From Spongilla lacustris (taxonomy: Eukaryota; Porifera; Demospongiae; Spongillida; Spongillidae), in the NCBI GenBank assembly GCA_949361645.1, contig OX442419.1:10756351-10820350 (forward strand): a stretch of DNA of 64,000 nt, in the 5' to 3' direction. The translations under genes were made by a program, and so were the position numbers. This document shows, piece by piece, positions 24,201 through 35,419 of this stretch (position 1 is the first letter of the stretch; each line of letters begins with the position of its first letter). Below the pieces are notes generated by a model that was not told the origin of the DNA, ran no database searches, and saw only the letters and a program-made list of their open reading frames with translations.

Positions 24201-27173
24201 AGTCCTCTCTGCTCTCCTGCAGCCATTCTGGCAGTGTTATTACAACCAACTGCCCTCACATATATGATGCCATCGTGACCTGTTATGATAGTATGTGGGC
24301 TACAATTGGAATATTGGGCTGGGCACTACCTACAAGTATGTGGGCTACAATTGGAATATTGGGCTGGGCACTAGATGCACAAGGGCTAGTAAGCTTTGAG
24401 TGTTAAGGAAACGAGATCATTGTTATGTGATAGGATACAATCTACCCTTGTTATAAACTATAGAGGCCAGATATGTAGCTATAGAGACTAGGTATGTGGC
24501 TATAGAGACTACATGTTGTAGGTATGTGCCCATGGTGACTATTCTATTATTGATTACATTAGGGGGTGAGGTCTGCATACTAGATATACATTAGGGGATG
24601 GTGATCTGGGCACCTTACAATTAAAAGTGTGCTGCCATCTGTAATTACAAAGAACTAAAAATAAAAACATACTCACCAAATGATGTATCAATGGACATTT
24701 GTAAGCCTGGTCATGCAGTACTCTGAGAAAAGCCTCTTCACTCTGCATATATGTGTTCGGTCCAAAGCATACCACTCCATCCTCTAAGCACACCCCTCCA
24801 CCCTCTAAGCACACCCCTCCTCCCTCTATGCACACACCTCCACCCTCTAAGCACACCACTCCACCCCACTCTCTAAGCACACTCCCCACCCACTAAGCAC
24901 ACCCCTCCACCCTCTAAGCACACCACTCCACCCCACTCTCTAAGCACACTCCCCACCCACTAAGCACACCCCTCCACCCTCTAAGCACACCCCTCCACAC
25001 TCTAAGCACACCACTCCACCCTCTAAGCACACCCCTCCACCCTCTAAGCACACTATCCACCCTCTAAGCACACCCCTCCACCCACTAAGTAGACCACCCC
25101 ACCCTCTAAGCACACCCCTCCACCCTCTAAGCACACCCCTCCACACTCTAAGCACACCACTCCACCCTCTAAGCACACCCCTCCACCCTCTAAGCACACT
25201 ATCCACCCTCTAAGCACACCACTCCACCCTCTAAGCACACCACACCACCCTCCAAGCACACCACTCCACCCTCTAAGCACACCACTCCACCCTCTAAGCA
25301 CACCACTCCACCCTCTAAGCACACCACTCCACCCTCTAAGCACACCCCTCCACCCTCTAAGCACACACTCCACCCTCTAAGCACACCACTCCACCCTCTA
25401 AGCACACCCCTCCACCCTCTAAGCACACACTCCACCCTCTAAGCACACCACTCCACCCTCTAAGCACACCACTCCACCCTCTAAGCACACCCCTCCACCC
25501 TCTAAGCACACCACTCCACCCTCTAAGCACACCACTCCACCCTCTAAGCACACCACTCCACCCTCTAAGCACACCACTCCACCCTCTAAGCACACCACTC
25601 CACCCTCTAAGCACACCACTCCACCCTCTAAGCACACCACTCCACCATCTAAGCACACCACTCCACCCTCTAAGCACACCACTCCACCCTCTAAGCACAC
25701 CACTCCACCCTCTAAGCACACCACTCCACCCTCTAAGCACACCACTCCACCCTCTAAGCACACCCCTCCACCCTCTAAGCACACACTCCACCCTCTAAGC
25801 ACACCACTCCACCCTCTAAGCACACCCCTCCACCCTCTAAGCACACACTCCACCCTCTAAGCACACCACTCCACCCTCTAAGCACACCACTCCACCCTCT
25901 AAGCACACCCCTCCACCCTCTAAGCACACACTCCACCCTCTAAGCACACCCCTCCACCCTCTAAGCACACCCCTCCACCCTCTAAGCACACACTCCACCC
26001 TCTAAGCACACCACTCCACCCTCTAAGCACACCACTCCACCCTCTAAGCACACCACTCCACCCTCTAAGCACACCCCTCCACCCTCTAAGCACACACTCC
26101 ACCCTCTAAGCACACCCCTCCACCCTCTAAGCACACCCCTCCACCCTCTAAGCACACACTCCACCCTCTAAGCACACCACTCCACCCTCTAAGCACACCA
26201 CTCCACCCTCTAAGCACACCACTCCACCCTCTAAGCACACCCCTCCACCCTCTAAGCACACACTCCACCCTCTAAGCACACCACTCCACCCTCTAAGCAC
26301 ACCACTCCACCCTCTAAGCACACCACTCCACCCTCTAAGCACACCACTCCACCCTCTAAGCACACCCCTCCACCCTCTAAGCACACACTCCACCCTCTAA
26401 GCACACCACTCCACCCTCTAAGCACACCCCTCCACCCTCTAAGCACACCACTCCACCCTCTAAGCACACCACTCCACCCTCTAAGCACACCACTCCACCC
26501 TCTAAGCACACCACTCCACCCTCTAAGCACACCACTCCACCCTCTAAGCACACCACTCCACCCTCTAAGCACACACTCCACCCTCTAAGCACACCACTCC
26601 ACCCTCTAAGCACACCACTCCACCCTCTAAGCACACCACTCCACCCTCTAAGCACACCACTCCACCCTCTAAGCACACCCCTCCACCCTCTAAGCACACC
26701 CCTCCACCCTCTAAGCACACCACTCCACCCTCTAAGCACACCACTCCACCCTCTAAGCACACCACTCCACCCTCTAAGCACACCACTCCACCCTCTAAGC
26801 ACACCACTCCACCCTCTAAGCACACCACTCCACCCTCTAAGCACACCCCTCCACCCTCTAAGCACACCACTCCACCACCACACCATCTGTTGTTTATTAG
26901 CTGTGATGCTCATTAAATGGAATCTCTTACTTTTTAGATTACTACTACAGTGGTTCCTCATCTCCCACCATTGGAATAGGAATAGGTCTGTTTGTGTTTC
27001 TCCTGGTCTTCATAGTGGTGGTTGTGCTGGTTGTGGTCAGGGTCCGTGCAAGACAGGCCATGCTACGGGGACTTCTGCAGACCAGGGTGGGGGTCAACAC
27101 TGGTTATCCTACCATCAGTTATCAAGCCACTGGTTATCCAGTGTCTTATAAACAAAAGTCACAAGTGCTGTAG
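21295..27173 (+). CDS. LDLa-LDLa-SRCR single-pass membrane receptor (5' end not found)
   Basis: Cell-surface receptor of scavenger/lipoprotein-receptor style; ligand unknown. Five exons are placed on GT-AG sites. 21295-21405 is an LDLa module ([13 protein letters not shown] ending NSDEFGC, with the calcium-binding Asp/Glu cluster). 21794-21907 is a second LDLa ([13 protein letters not shown] ending GSDESGC). 23885-24028 and 24117-24290 form one SRCR domain ([38 protein letters not shown], ending TCYD). 26938-27173 encodes a short stalk, a hydrophobic segment of about 20 residues rich in Val/Ile/Phe, a basic stop-transfer RVRARQ and a 35-residue tail with [12 protein letters not shown], ending TAG at 27171-27173. 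Every junction is phase 1, so the reading frame is continuous. The tail tyrosines might be phosphorylated. The signal-peptide exon is missing; the first LDLa frame stays open back to 21207 ([10 protein letters not shown]), so that exon may start earlier. A 30-nt exon at about 22975-23004 is possible but unproven. Confidence 0.8.
21910..22030. repeat. about 25-bp tandem repeat in receptor intron 2
   Basis: Units of GTCAGAAGACAGGGGGTG plus a GGCAYRG-type linker, about four copies, immediately after the second LDLa exon donor site. Confidence 0.85.
22545..22735. repeat. two short tandem repeats in the receptor intron
   Basis: Three copies of a 30-base unit beginning ATGTGCACACTCCTTAGGAT, then two copies of a unit of about 31 bases beginning CCCCTCCCATTCAATCCACC. 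Intronic. Confidence 0.9.
23589..23719. mobile_element. short palindromic MITE-like element in receptor intron
   Basis: Ends GTGTAAAAAGGAAG and the inverse CTTCCTTTTTACAC, with inner AACAAGGGAT / ATCCCTTGTT. It is a diverged relative of the element at 19875-20131. Confidence 0.65.
24765..26878. repeat. 2.1-kb minisatellite, 21-bp unit, about 100 copies
   Basis: Unit CCACTCCACCCTCTAAGCACA. Variants replace CACCACTCC with CACCCCTCC, and a 19-20-base unit (ACACTCCACCCTC) recurs, giving a higher-order pattern of several 21-mers ended by one short unit. It lies wholly inside the last receptor intron (24291-26937). Minus-strand open frames of LRGWSGV type are artefacts of a stop-free unit. Confidence 0.96.
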
Positions 27174-27683
27174 TGTATTGCGTAATAGTTACATTACCAT
27201 ATGTGTGAAGTGCCAGTTCTGTGTTAGTGACTTCATTATTGGTGGTATGCTTTGTACGTACCACTGATGTATGATGGTATGCTTTGTAACACATGCAGAG
27301 GTGTGAATTGCACCATTGAGCATTGCCCGCACACGCAAGTAGAGGAGTCTATGGCACATGGGATTCGTATCTAATATAATATCTGTTTGAGCTAATCAGC
27401 AACTAAAAATAGTCTGGGTACCTGACTGATCGGTTGCACTACGTGTACTAGTCTTAGTCCAGCAGCAGATGGATTACAAATGCTACACGTAAACAAGGTC
27501 TGGCAACTACATGTAGGTCTAGGACATGACCTATGAGTGTGCAGAGGGTTAAAAGGTGTATATGTACAGAGGGTTAAAAAGAGTATGTGGCCATAGGTGT
27601 GCAGAGGGTTAAAAGGAGTATGGGTCAGAGGGTTAAAGAAATATGTGACCACACATGTGCAGAGGGTTAAAAGGAATATGTTG
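27174..27683. other. interval between two convergent genes
   Basis: About 510 bp between the receptor stop and the SH2-gene stop. It contains four imperfect copies of GTGCAGAGGGTTAAAAGG and ATATGT words at about 27537-27680. No canonical AATAAA was seen for either gene. Confidence 0.5.
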
Positions 27684-30552
27684 CTACATTTCATTTTTGA
27701 TGCACCACGCAAAACACAAGCACAACAGACACCCAAGCCCAGGGCAACATGGACATATCAAGAGCCAACATATGAGGATCCCAAGGACCCTAAGGGGACC
27801 TTTGTCACAGGGAAATATCCAGGAGCTCCATTTAGAGTCAGGGTCAGAGTAGCAGCAGGCATGGTAGGTGTTCTTTGGGTGACAGCAGCAGAGCTGCTTG
27901 TAGTAGTGCCAGTGAGTACCAGGAAGGGATGGGAGGGGTGCCACCTCAGGCTGGGGGGGATAGTGGATTACCGTAAAGTACCACGAATAAGCTCCCACCC
28001 CCTCCACCCCCACCGAAAAAAAAAGTCTCGTTTTTAAACAAGCGTATCTTCGTAATCGTTAACGCTTCCGCGTACCTGTTTAAACATTTCAGAAAAGAAC
28101 TGGTACTCCAACAGGATTTTAAAGAACGGCACGCAGCTGCGTTCATAATTACGTCGTTTAAACATGAACATTTTTTTTCGGTGGGGGCAGAGGGGGGGGG
28201 GGGGGGGGGGGGAAGCATATTTGTGACACTTAACGGTAAGGGGGTAAAGGGATGGGAGGGTGTTATTGTTACACATACACACGTGTACATATGACATGTA
28301 TGGATATCCACAGCACGTACCAGCCCAATATGCCCTGCTTATAACTTGCCACCAAGAAGCTCACATATGGCAGCTACACTACCCTCATTGGACTCATGCA
28401 CATAATCACCTCTCTCACATCCACACCACACCACCCCCCATACCCACCAAGGCAAGAACACACATACCTGGAGTGCTCGTTCTGCCTGGCTATAATCAGG
28501 AGGTGCGTCTGAGTCTTTCAGTACGCTGTTCTCAAGTGGCTGCCCTATGGCTGGGGCCAGCGTGGGGTTGGCCCCAATGAAATGGTTAACTGCTGCTATG
28601 ACACTATCATACACCTCAGTATCAGAAGGGGGCGTGGCCTCCCTTGATATCCAATATTGACCTCTGCCATCACTCTGTACTGTCAAGTATTCTATCCTAT
28701 CTCCAATTACTGCAACAGAAGTTCTAAACAATGCATCAGAAGATCACAGTGATTAACTAAAGACACTTGAACATCATAAGTACATATGCTACATTAACAG
28801 TATAGGAAGGAGTGTAATTGCACTGATTGATTTGAACAGAAATAAATCAAATTGTATACACACATTATACACTGGACTGAAAACCATCCAAACTGACTCT
28901 GATTTTAAAATACTGATAACAAGTAGCAAGGTGGCTTGTCTGTGGGGGGGGGGGGGGACAGAGGAGGGGGGGGGGGGACAGAGGAGGGGGAGGGGGGAGG
29001 GGGACAGATATACCGATGGCCGCCATATCTTTAATTTTTGTCTCTATCTCGTTAGCCACTGCTGCATGGATTGGGTATAATTTATTGCATCACTTTTAAC
29101 AATAGTACAAGGTGTAGTATGAATTATATAAGAACGTGTAATATTATATGTATGTACATTAATGTATCGATCTGCACATAAAACCTTACAGCTAAGGAAT
29201 TTCTGCAGAAGACAGGTCTATAAGGCTACTGCCGTTATATATATAGATTGTTACAACTTCAGTGGTACATGTACATTGGTTTCAGAACCTTGCAAAATAC
29301 TTAGCACAAAAGAGCCTAAAGCTTTTGTTCTTCACCTTCTTCTCTTTATGATAAGCAGCCTCTAGCACAGAAGGGGCCTTTGGGTGGGATTGACTGGGAT
29401 TTGCCCCAGGTGTGGGGGATTTGGCCTCCCATGACATGCATAACCCTAAATCTTTCTGATGCAGCCAAAACTCTATGGGCCACATTAAGCACAGAATTGT
29501 AAGTTGTAACCAATAGATCGAATGTGTTGTGTGTGTGGCTTACCAGGATATACTAAAGAAGTATGGTCACTAATGACTTAAGTTAACTTCTCAAGCGCAT
29601 ACCAACGTCCACAGCCTAGAGAAGATCATGTGATCATGTGATCATGTGATCATGTCAGTCATAAACTTCAACACTATTTTCAGTCATACTAATAAATTGT
29701 TATTTTTTGGTGTTACTTTTTAAAAAGCTACCCTACAGCCTGCATAGCCCTACAGCCTGCATAGCCCTATAGCCTAGCCCTATAGCCTGGCCCTAGCCCT
29801 ATAGCCTGGCCCTAGCCCTATAGCCTGGCCCTAGCCCTAAGCCCTATAGCCTGGCCCTAGCCCTATAGCCTGGCCCTAGCCCTATAGCCTGGCCCTAGCC
29901 CTATAGCTTGGCCCTAGCCCTAAGCCCTATAGCCTGGCCCTAGCCCTATAGCCTGGCCCTAGCCCTATAGCCTGGCCCTAGCCCTATAGCCTGGCCCTAG
30001 CCCTATAGCCTGGCCCTAGCCCTAAGCCCTATAGCCTGGCCCTAGCCCTATAGCCTGGCCCTAGCCCTATAGCCTGGCCCTAGCCCTATAGCTTGGCACT
30101 AGCCCTAAGCCCTATAGCCTGGCCCTAGCCCTATAGCCTGGCCCTAGCCCTATAGCCTGGCCCTAGCCCTATAGCCTGGCCCTAGCCCTATAGCCTGGCC
30201 CTAGCCCTATAGCCTGGCCCTAGCCCTATAGCCTGGCCCTAGCCCTATAGCCTGGCCCTAGCCCTACATAGCCCTAGCTATCGTCATTTTGGCGCCCTCT
30301 TTTTAAAGCCCGCAATCCTCACTGATATCACGTCATTGGCTACCTTACTGATATGACGTATTCATCTTTTTCTTGACTCTTGTACACCACGAATGTGTTC
30401 TTATTACTAGCTTTGAGCAGAGCGGCTGCCGTAGCAGCTGTCATCTCCCCGAAGAACCATCTGAAAGAGGTTATATCAGTATACCGCGCATGCTGTCGGG
30501 ACGGCACGGAAACTAGAAGGGAGATCAGAGAGACTTACGGCTGCTTTTCCAT
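27684..30552 (-). CDS. small SH2-domain protein with Cys-rich hydrophobic C-terminus
   Basis: Four-exon model on GT-AG sites: 30552-30539 (ATG, ends GTAAGT), 30460-30344, 28723-28468, 27950-27684. Phases agree and the CDS totals 654 nt (217 residues). Residues 6-115 are an SH2 domain: WFFGEMTAATAAALL is the alpha-A entry, FVVYKSQ strand B, EYVISVR strand C, IEYLTVQS strand D, then YDSVIAAVNHFI and the ending LAPAIGQPL. Strand B should carry the phosphotyrosine-binding Arg of FLVR; here it is Tyr31 (codon 30382-30384), so canonical binding is doubtful. A PPDY (WW-ligand type) follows at about residues 118-121. The last exon, less certain, gives 14 Cys in 88 residues and a hydrophobic stretch at about 183-213, suggesting a C-terminal membrane anchor. 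The SH2 call is strong, exon 4 moderate. Introns are 78, 1620 and 517 bp. Confidence 0.7.
27990..28215. mobile_element. palindromic element in SH2-gene intron 3
   Basis: Left end runs CCCCCACCGAAAAAAAAAG and right end TTTTTTTTCGGTGGGGG, giving inverted ends of about 20-30 bases around about 160 bp with no coding capacity. A G homopolymer follows at 28193-28213. Confidence 0.6.
28946..29006. repeat. G-rich tract in SH2-gene intron 2
   Basis: Runs of 8-13 G separated by ACAGAGGA. The base count in such runs is unreliable in any assembly. Confidence 0.85.
29750..30270. repeat. 19-bp minisatellite (CCCTATAGCCTGGCCCTAG)
   Basis: About 27 head-to-tail copies. At intervals of several units a CCCTAAG insertion appears, giving a higher-order repeat. 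It lies in intron 2 of the SH2 gene, about 80 bases downstream of the exon 2 donor. Confidence 0.95.
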
Positions 30553-30599
30553 GCCACGCCTATATTGTCTTTGACCTTGTTTACGGTATAATTAATTAT

Positions 30600-31048
30600 T
30601 GAATATAAATTATTAGACTCGAAGTTGAAGCTGGTGCTGGGCTCTTTCCTGACCATTCACAGTCACGGCCTGCTGATATTCTCGTGAAGCATTGGAACCA
30701 TGGAAGGCCCGTTGCCCTGGACATCTCCGTTGTCTCACCGCTAAATCCTTCAACTTTAGCTGAAGCGGGAGCAACGGTTGGTGCAGTCCTTGAGGCAACG
30801 GAGAGGAGGAAACACCAGGCCAATGATGTAAAGTGTTTAGCTTTAGGGTGGGTCTCAACCCCTCTAGTAGTTGACTCCTATGGGGCTTGGGGTAACGAAG
30901 CTTCAATATTTCTGGCTCAGATAATTGCTAGGCTTGCGATCCACAAGTCTCTGCCAAAGGCACAGATATCTTTTGAGCTTTTCGCAAGCTTGAGCATTTG
31001 CCTAACAAGAGCGAATGCCAGAGCCATCCTCCGTAGAATCCCATCTTA
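30600..31048 (+). pseudogene. R2-like retroelement nuclease C-terminus (SYGAWG subfamily), fragment
   Basis: Plus-strand open segment ending TAA. Order: RPADILVKHWNHGRPVALDI, SVVSPLNPSTLAEAGATVGA, ERRKHQANDVKCLALGW, VVDSYGAWGNEASIFLAQ, LTRANARAILRRIPS. The PAD...LDI pair is placed like the acids of a PD-(D/E)XK nuclease. No RT upstream, so it is a 5'-truncated copy as expected from target-primed reverse transcription. It starts about 50 bp from the first exon of the SH2 gene on the other strand and may abut that gene's promoter. Confidence 0.7.
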
Positions 31049-31049
31049 A

Positions 31050-32459
31050 CTGTAGTGTGTTTATATATAGCAAGTGTTGTGTGTATGAGCTTATATTATA
31101 TATTATAATTATATATATAATTATTAGACTAGTACGCTTTGAAATATTGAAACGACGGTACCACTTGACCTTAATTGGATAGCATAGTCCCGGATTTCGT
31201 ACCGTTGTCCCGGAAGGGTCCCGGATGGCCCATTAGTCCCGGAATTCTACGCGGATCCGTTCAAGTTGGGCGTGTCCCTACCTTAGCGTGGCATACGTCG
31301 GGACACGCCGTTCAGCCACACACCCAATTCGTTAGGCCACTCCCCTGTGATGAAATCTCCATTAGCGCTTGCATTGTGGTGGTTCTAGCTCGGGTAAATG
31401 TGCTATCTCGGAGCCCCGCCCTCGCATCTGGAGCGAGGGCGGGGCTGCGCGAGAATATTAATCGACATACTGTTGCTCGGTATTATAATGTAATGAAGTG
31501 CCACTGTGCCACACTAACAAATTTGTCATTTTAAATATCGTGCTACATCACGGTGGGCGAAATGATGTTGAATAAAAGTGGGTGTGGTGTGTGTGTGGCT
31601 TCCGGTCCCGGATATATTTGTCATTAAGTAATCCGTTTTGCTAGTGCTCGTCGCGACAGAGTTTTATAATAAAGTGATTCTATGACAATGCACCATGTAA
31701 TGTGGCAAAAAGACCAATTGCTACATCAGTAGAACCTTTGTTACTATTTGATAATGCAACAAACTTTTAAAATTAATAAAGATACCTGTAGCAGGTTACA
31801 TAAGCCATAATGAGTGCACAGACATAAACTTCCAAAATAGCAGTGGGCGGTACAAGACAATGTAAATTCCAAACCAATAAAAAGTTAACAATACAATCAG
31901 CTGACTGCATGCACTAAACCTTTAAACCTTTCATAAATTTCAAATTAAACGCTAAAATAATAATTTTACGATACAAGATACGGGGTCGAGGCAGCGAAAA
32001 AGGATATTATAAGATTTTATCACAAAAATGCACGTTTAAATCGCTATGACTTCCCAATGGTTAAGGCTATCTACTTGCTATAACATATTTCATACTACAC
32101 CATTTCTCATTTCTCTGTGGTAGAATTCAGTATGGAGTCTTGCACTTGCTCCGTGCCAGTATTGCAACGTCCGATACCCCACTGGGTTCAAATCCTCCAT
32201 AACTTTCGGCAGGAGTAATCAAATCGCCGCTTCAAATTCGAATAGTAGGTAGAGAGGGCCCTTAGCAATCGGATTGTTCTGTTCTTTAAATTTATCCCAT
32301 CCGTTACGGAGATACAGTAAGTTGAACAAAGTACGTGCATGTTTTCCCGCTTCATTCGCGCCAATGATATAATCACCGCCTCCCCATACATTGAGCCGGC
32401 GGGACGCAAATGAATCGGGGAGTGGGCCGGGGGAGGAGGAGCCACGCCCCTGTGGCTCT
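31050..32459. other. no gene seen; two strong hairpins
   Basis: AGCCCCGCCCTCGC at about 31412 pairs perfectly with its inverse ending about 31446 (5-7-base loop). GGCGTGTCCC-type arms pair around 31268-31310. No supported coding exon. Confidence 0.45.
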
Positions 32460-33036
32460 GCATGATGATAGTCTCGTACCCAGACCCAAATGTACGTAAC
32501 GATGATTATTGCTTACAGTATAACATCACGTACAGAGGGTCTGGCCAACAAGTCGATCTGGTGCGCCGGAATGTTGGCGCTCCAATCAGAATCGAGAGCC
32601 CGCGTGACGTCACGGTAAATAGATTCCAATAGCATTCCACACTACAGAGAGTAGCCTGGTGCTTGATCGTGCGTGCGCGGCTAAGGTTGTGATATATGGA
32701 CACGTGTCTAAAACGAAGGTAAAGCCATTTCAATATGGAAGGAGTCATTACGAAGTACGTCTAAAATCTGTCGTGAATCGCTTTCCAGCCCATCGCGTTC
32801 ACCACTCTGAGAATATCATTGCGGTGGTAGCCTTTTCTCTCCGTAGCTTAAGCAAGACAGATCTGCTTAAACAAACCTCACGTTTTATCGTGATGACGTA
32901 GCCGTTGCTATGACAACCCCAATTATCGAACATTCCCAAGAACAACTTTCTAGGCCAGAACCTATGTACGCTGTATTATACTGTAAGCGATAATGCTTAC
33001 GTACGTTTGGGTCTGGGTACGAGACTAGCATGATGA
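32460..33036. mobile_element. 559-bp non-autonomous DNA transposon with 9-bp target duplication
   Basis: Element 32469-33027 begins TAGTCTCGTACCCAGACCC and ends with the inverse. Inner parts of the arms (TTGCTTACAGTATAA) also match. GCATGATGA stands directly on both sides (32460-32468 and 33028-33036). A 9-base duplication is the Mutator/MULE signature among common superfamilies; the family is otherwise unknown. No transposase inside. A lone copy of the same terminus lies at about 56238-56266. Confidence 0.85.
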
Positions 33037-33539
33037 CGGCAAGGTCCTTCTCCAGCTCCAGCTTCCTGAGCCTCCCTACTTAATTACGAGGACAATTGCG
33101 CATGCTTCTTGTACCTCACCGGCATAGCTGTGATTTGCAATGCCATATTGTGTGCATGCACCCTCAGTCCCTCACATGCACAAGTAAATATCGAGCGTTT
33201 AATTATATACTTGGCATACAGCTACTGTAGTTTACTTATAGATCTACCTGTTTCCTATGATAATCAGATCTCAGATACGCTTTCACGCTCTTACAGCCTG
33301 TAGTAGGGTGTGTAACTGGTTATCAGGACCGTGTAGAAGTTAGCCCCACATTCCTCAGCCGCACATTCCTGCGGAATAATTACTTTGAGAAGCTGTACGG
33401 CTAAGCAAAACATGAATTTCATTGTCGCGTAAAACCAAATAACTATAATATCTACTACCGTGTGCCAGCATACGACGCGGATAGAAGCGTAAAAACGCTT
33501 TTAACATATGCACAGTCTTGTATGCACTCTATGACGCTA

Positions 33540-35400
33540 CTTTCCGATACTTAAACACACACACAACAACAACAACAATAACAATAATAAATCAATAAGT
33601 CAGAGTAGAGTCTGGAGCCGGCATAAAATGATGACATGTTCAATTGCTTTGGATTGCGCAATACTGAACCGATAAAATTGGTCAAAACCTGAAAGGCATT
33701 AATATAAATTAAAAATAAATAAATACACAAATTGCTACAAATGTATATACCTCTGACCATGCAAATAATGTATGACTAATTAGAAGTAGTACTGATAGAC
33801 TGAAGCTGGATTTCTGATGCCTGTTAAAATAACCATTACATGCATGACATACCTTACCTTGACAATGTTGAATGGCCCCTTCGGATTAGGTTCTAGAATT
33901 TTTCCCACAGTTTTGGTGTTCTTCAGGTATAATGTGATCTTACACTAATGACCTCTGATATTTAGTCCTGTACATGTAGTTGGCTAGAATAATGTGTAAG
34001 GGTATATTTCAGTCCTGTAGATGTAGTTGGCTAGAATAACTGATGTGTAAGGGTCAGTATATTTCAGTAAAAAGTTGTACTTGAAATTCCTTCACAGTGC
34101 TTCTTACTTCTCTTGTAAATGGGGCACTGCATGGGTTTCACTTTTTAATGCAGCTGGGATAACATATAATTGCTTTACATAATATATACTCCTTAATTGT
34201 AGGCCTGGTCATAGATGGAAAGTATCTGAGGTATAATGTTCCCTTCCCCGCTTCATCCTAGTCTGGCGTGTTCACGTATGTTGGAATGAGCATTGTTGTT
34301 CCTTTCTCCAAGTTACCATTGTAGTCATGCAGAACTCTCAGCAGAATCGTTGTCATCACCAGGTTCATTTGGGGTATTTTTATTCTTGTACATATGTGTT
34401 ATCACTGTAATGTAACTCCAGCATCAGCAGTGCCACCACATCCTTCATCACCACTACAATCACCATTGCACCATTACCATTATCATGCACTGAATGACGC
34501 TTTGCTGCATGCAAATGTGACCTTCACTTGAAATTGCAGTGACACGTTGTGCAGACGTATTCTAAATCTCTGTAATAAACATGATAGGATGCTCGTGCTT
34601 GTCTAACAAAATAATTTATGGTGCATCATGCAGTGATATATGATACCATGCATCTGCTTCTTGTAATGGGTATAGCTCATCATGTGATAATTTAGTCATG
34701 CATAGACCATTTGCATTCCATCATGTCCTATGTTTGAATTACAAGTCATGCAAATGTGCCTGCACTCCAAGCAATGAATTTATAAACCCTCTATCTGGCC
34801 ATGGGTATGGAGGTATGAAAATTCTCCAAATTCAGCCTTGTTGCCTATTGGATATAAATATTAAGTAGTAGTGTGCATGTGAAGGTAATCTAATATCAGT
34901 ATACCTAAATGATATAACTTTTATTAACTGCTGCCATAAAGATGTCAAAGGATGCATGTGGATTTGATTTTCCCAACAAAGCTTGTGCAGCAAGGTACAA
35001 GTAACCACTTCATTCATTACATGATGCATCTTTTGGAGGTGTCTCCCCTGTGCATGTCAGCAATGTATTTTGCAAGTGCACTAAGCTCAAAACTGTGCTT
35101 TCGTCTACAGAGGTGGCTATAAAATACACACAAACACAAGTACACAAATACATGCATAATTAACAAACTTCAACCAATGTACATAATCATTATTCACATT
35201 ACAAATTTATGGCAGTACATGTAGGTAAACAAGATACATAACAGATAAAAAGTTCAACAGCATCCTCTGTGACAAAGGTCCAGATGAACTGTTTGATGGA
35301 TCTAGATGATAATAATATACATTAAATCACATAGATAAAACCATTATTTTACAACTCACAAGAACGGCATCCAGTTCAATAGGTCATACTTCATTGCTGC
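33540..35400. other. no gene seen
   Basis: AT-rich unique sequence. A short direct duplication (TAGTTGGCTAGAATAA) lies at about 33978 and 34027. No coding exon could be supported on either strand. Confidence 0.45.
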
Positions 35401-35419
35401 AGTGAAAACACCAGCTGGA

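Noticed and set aside
24940..26961. Series of minus-strand frames reading LRGWSGV or CLEGGV repeats
   Set aside because: They are frames of the 21-bp intronic minisatellite; all three frames are open in places, as expected for a stop-free unit.
27597..28037. Plus-strand 146-codon frame with a Pro-rich and Val-rich peptide
   Set aside because: It lies opposite the last exon of the SH2 gene, which has matching phase and splice sites; the plus frame has neither. It remains the main rival reading of this interval.
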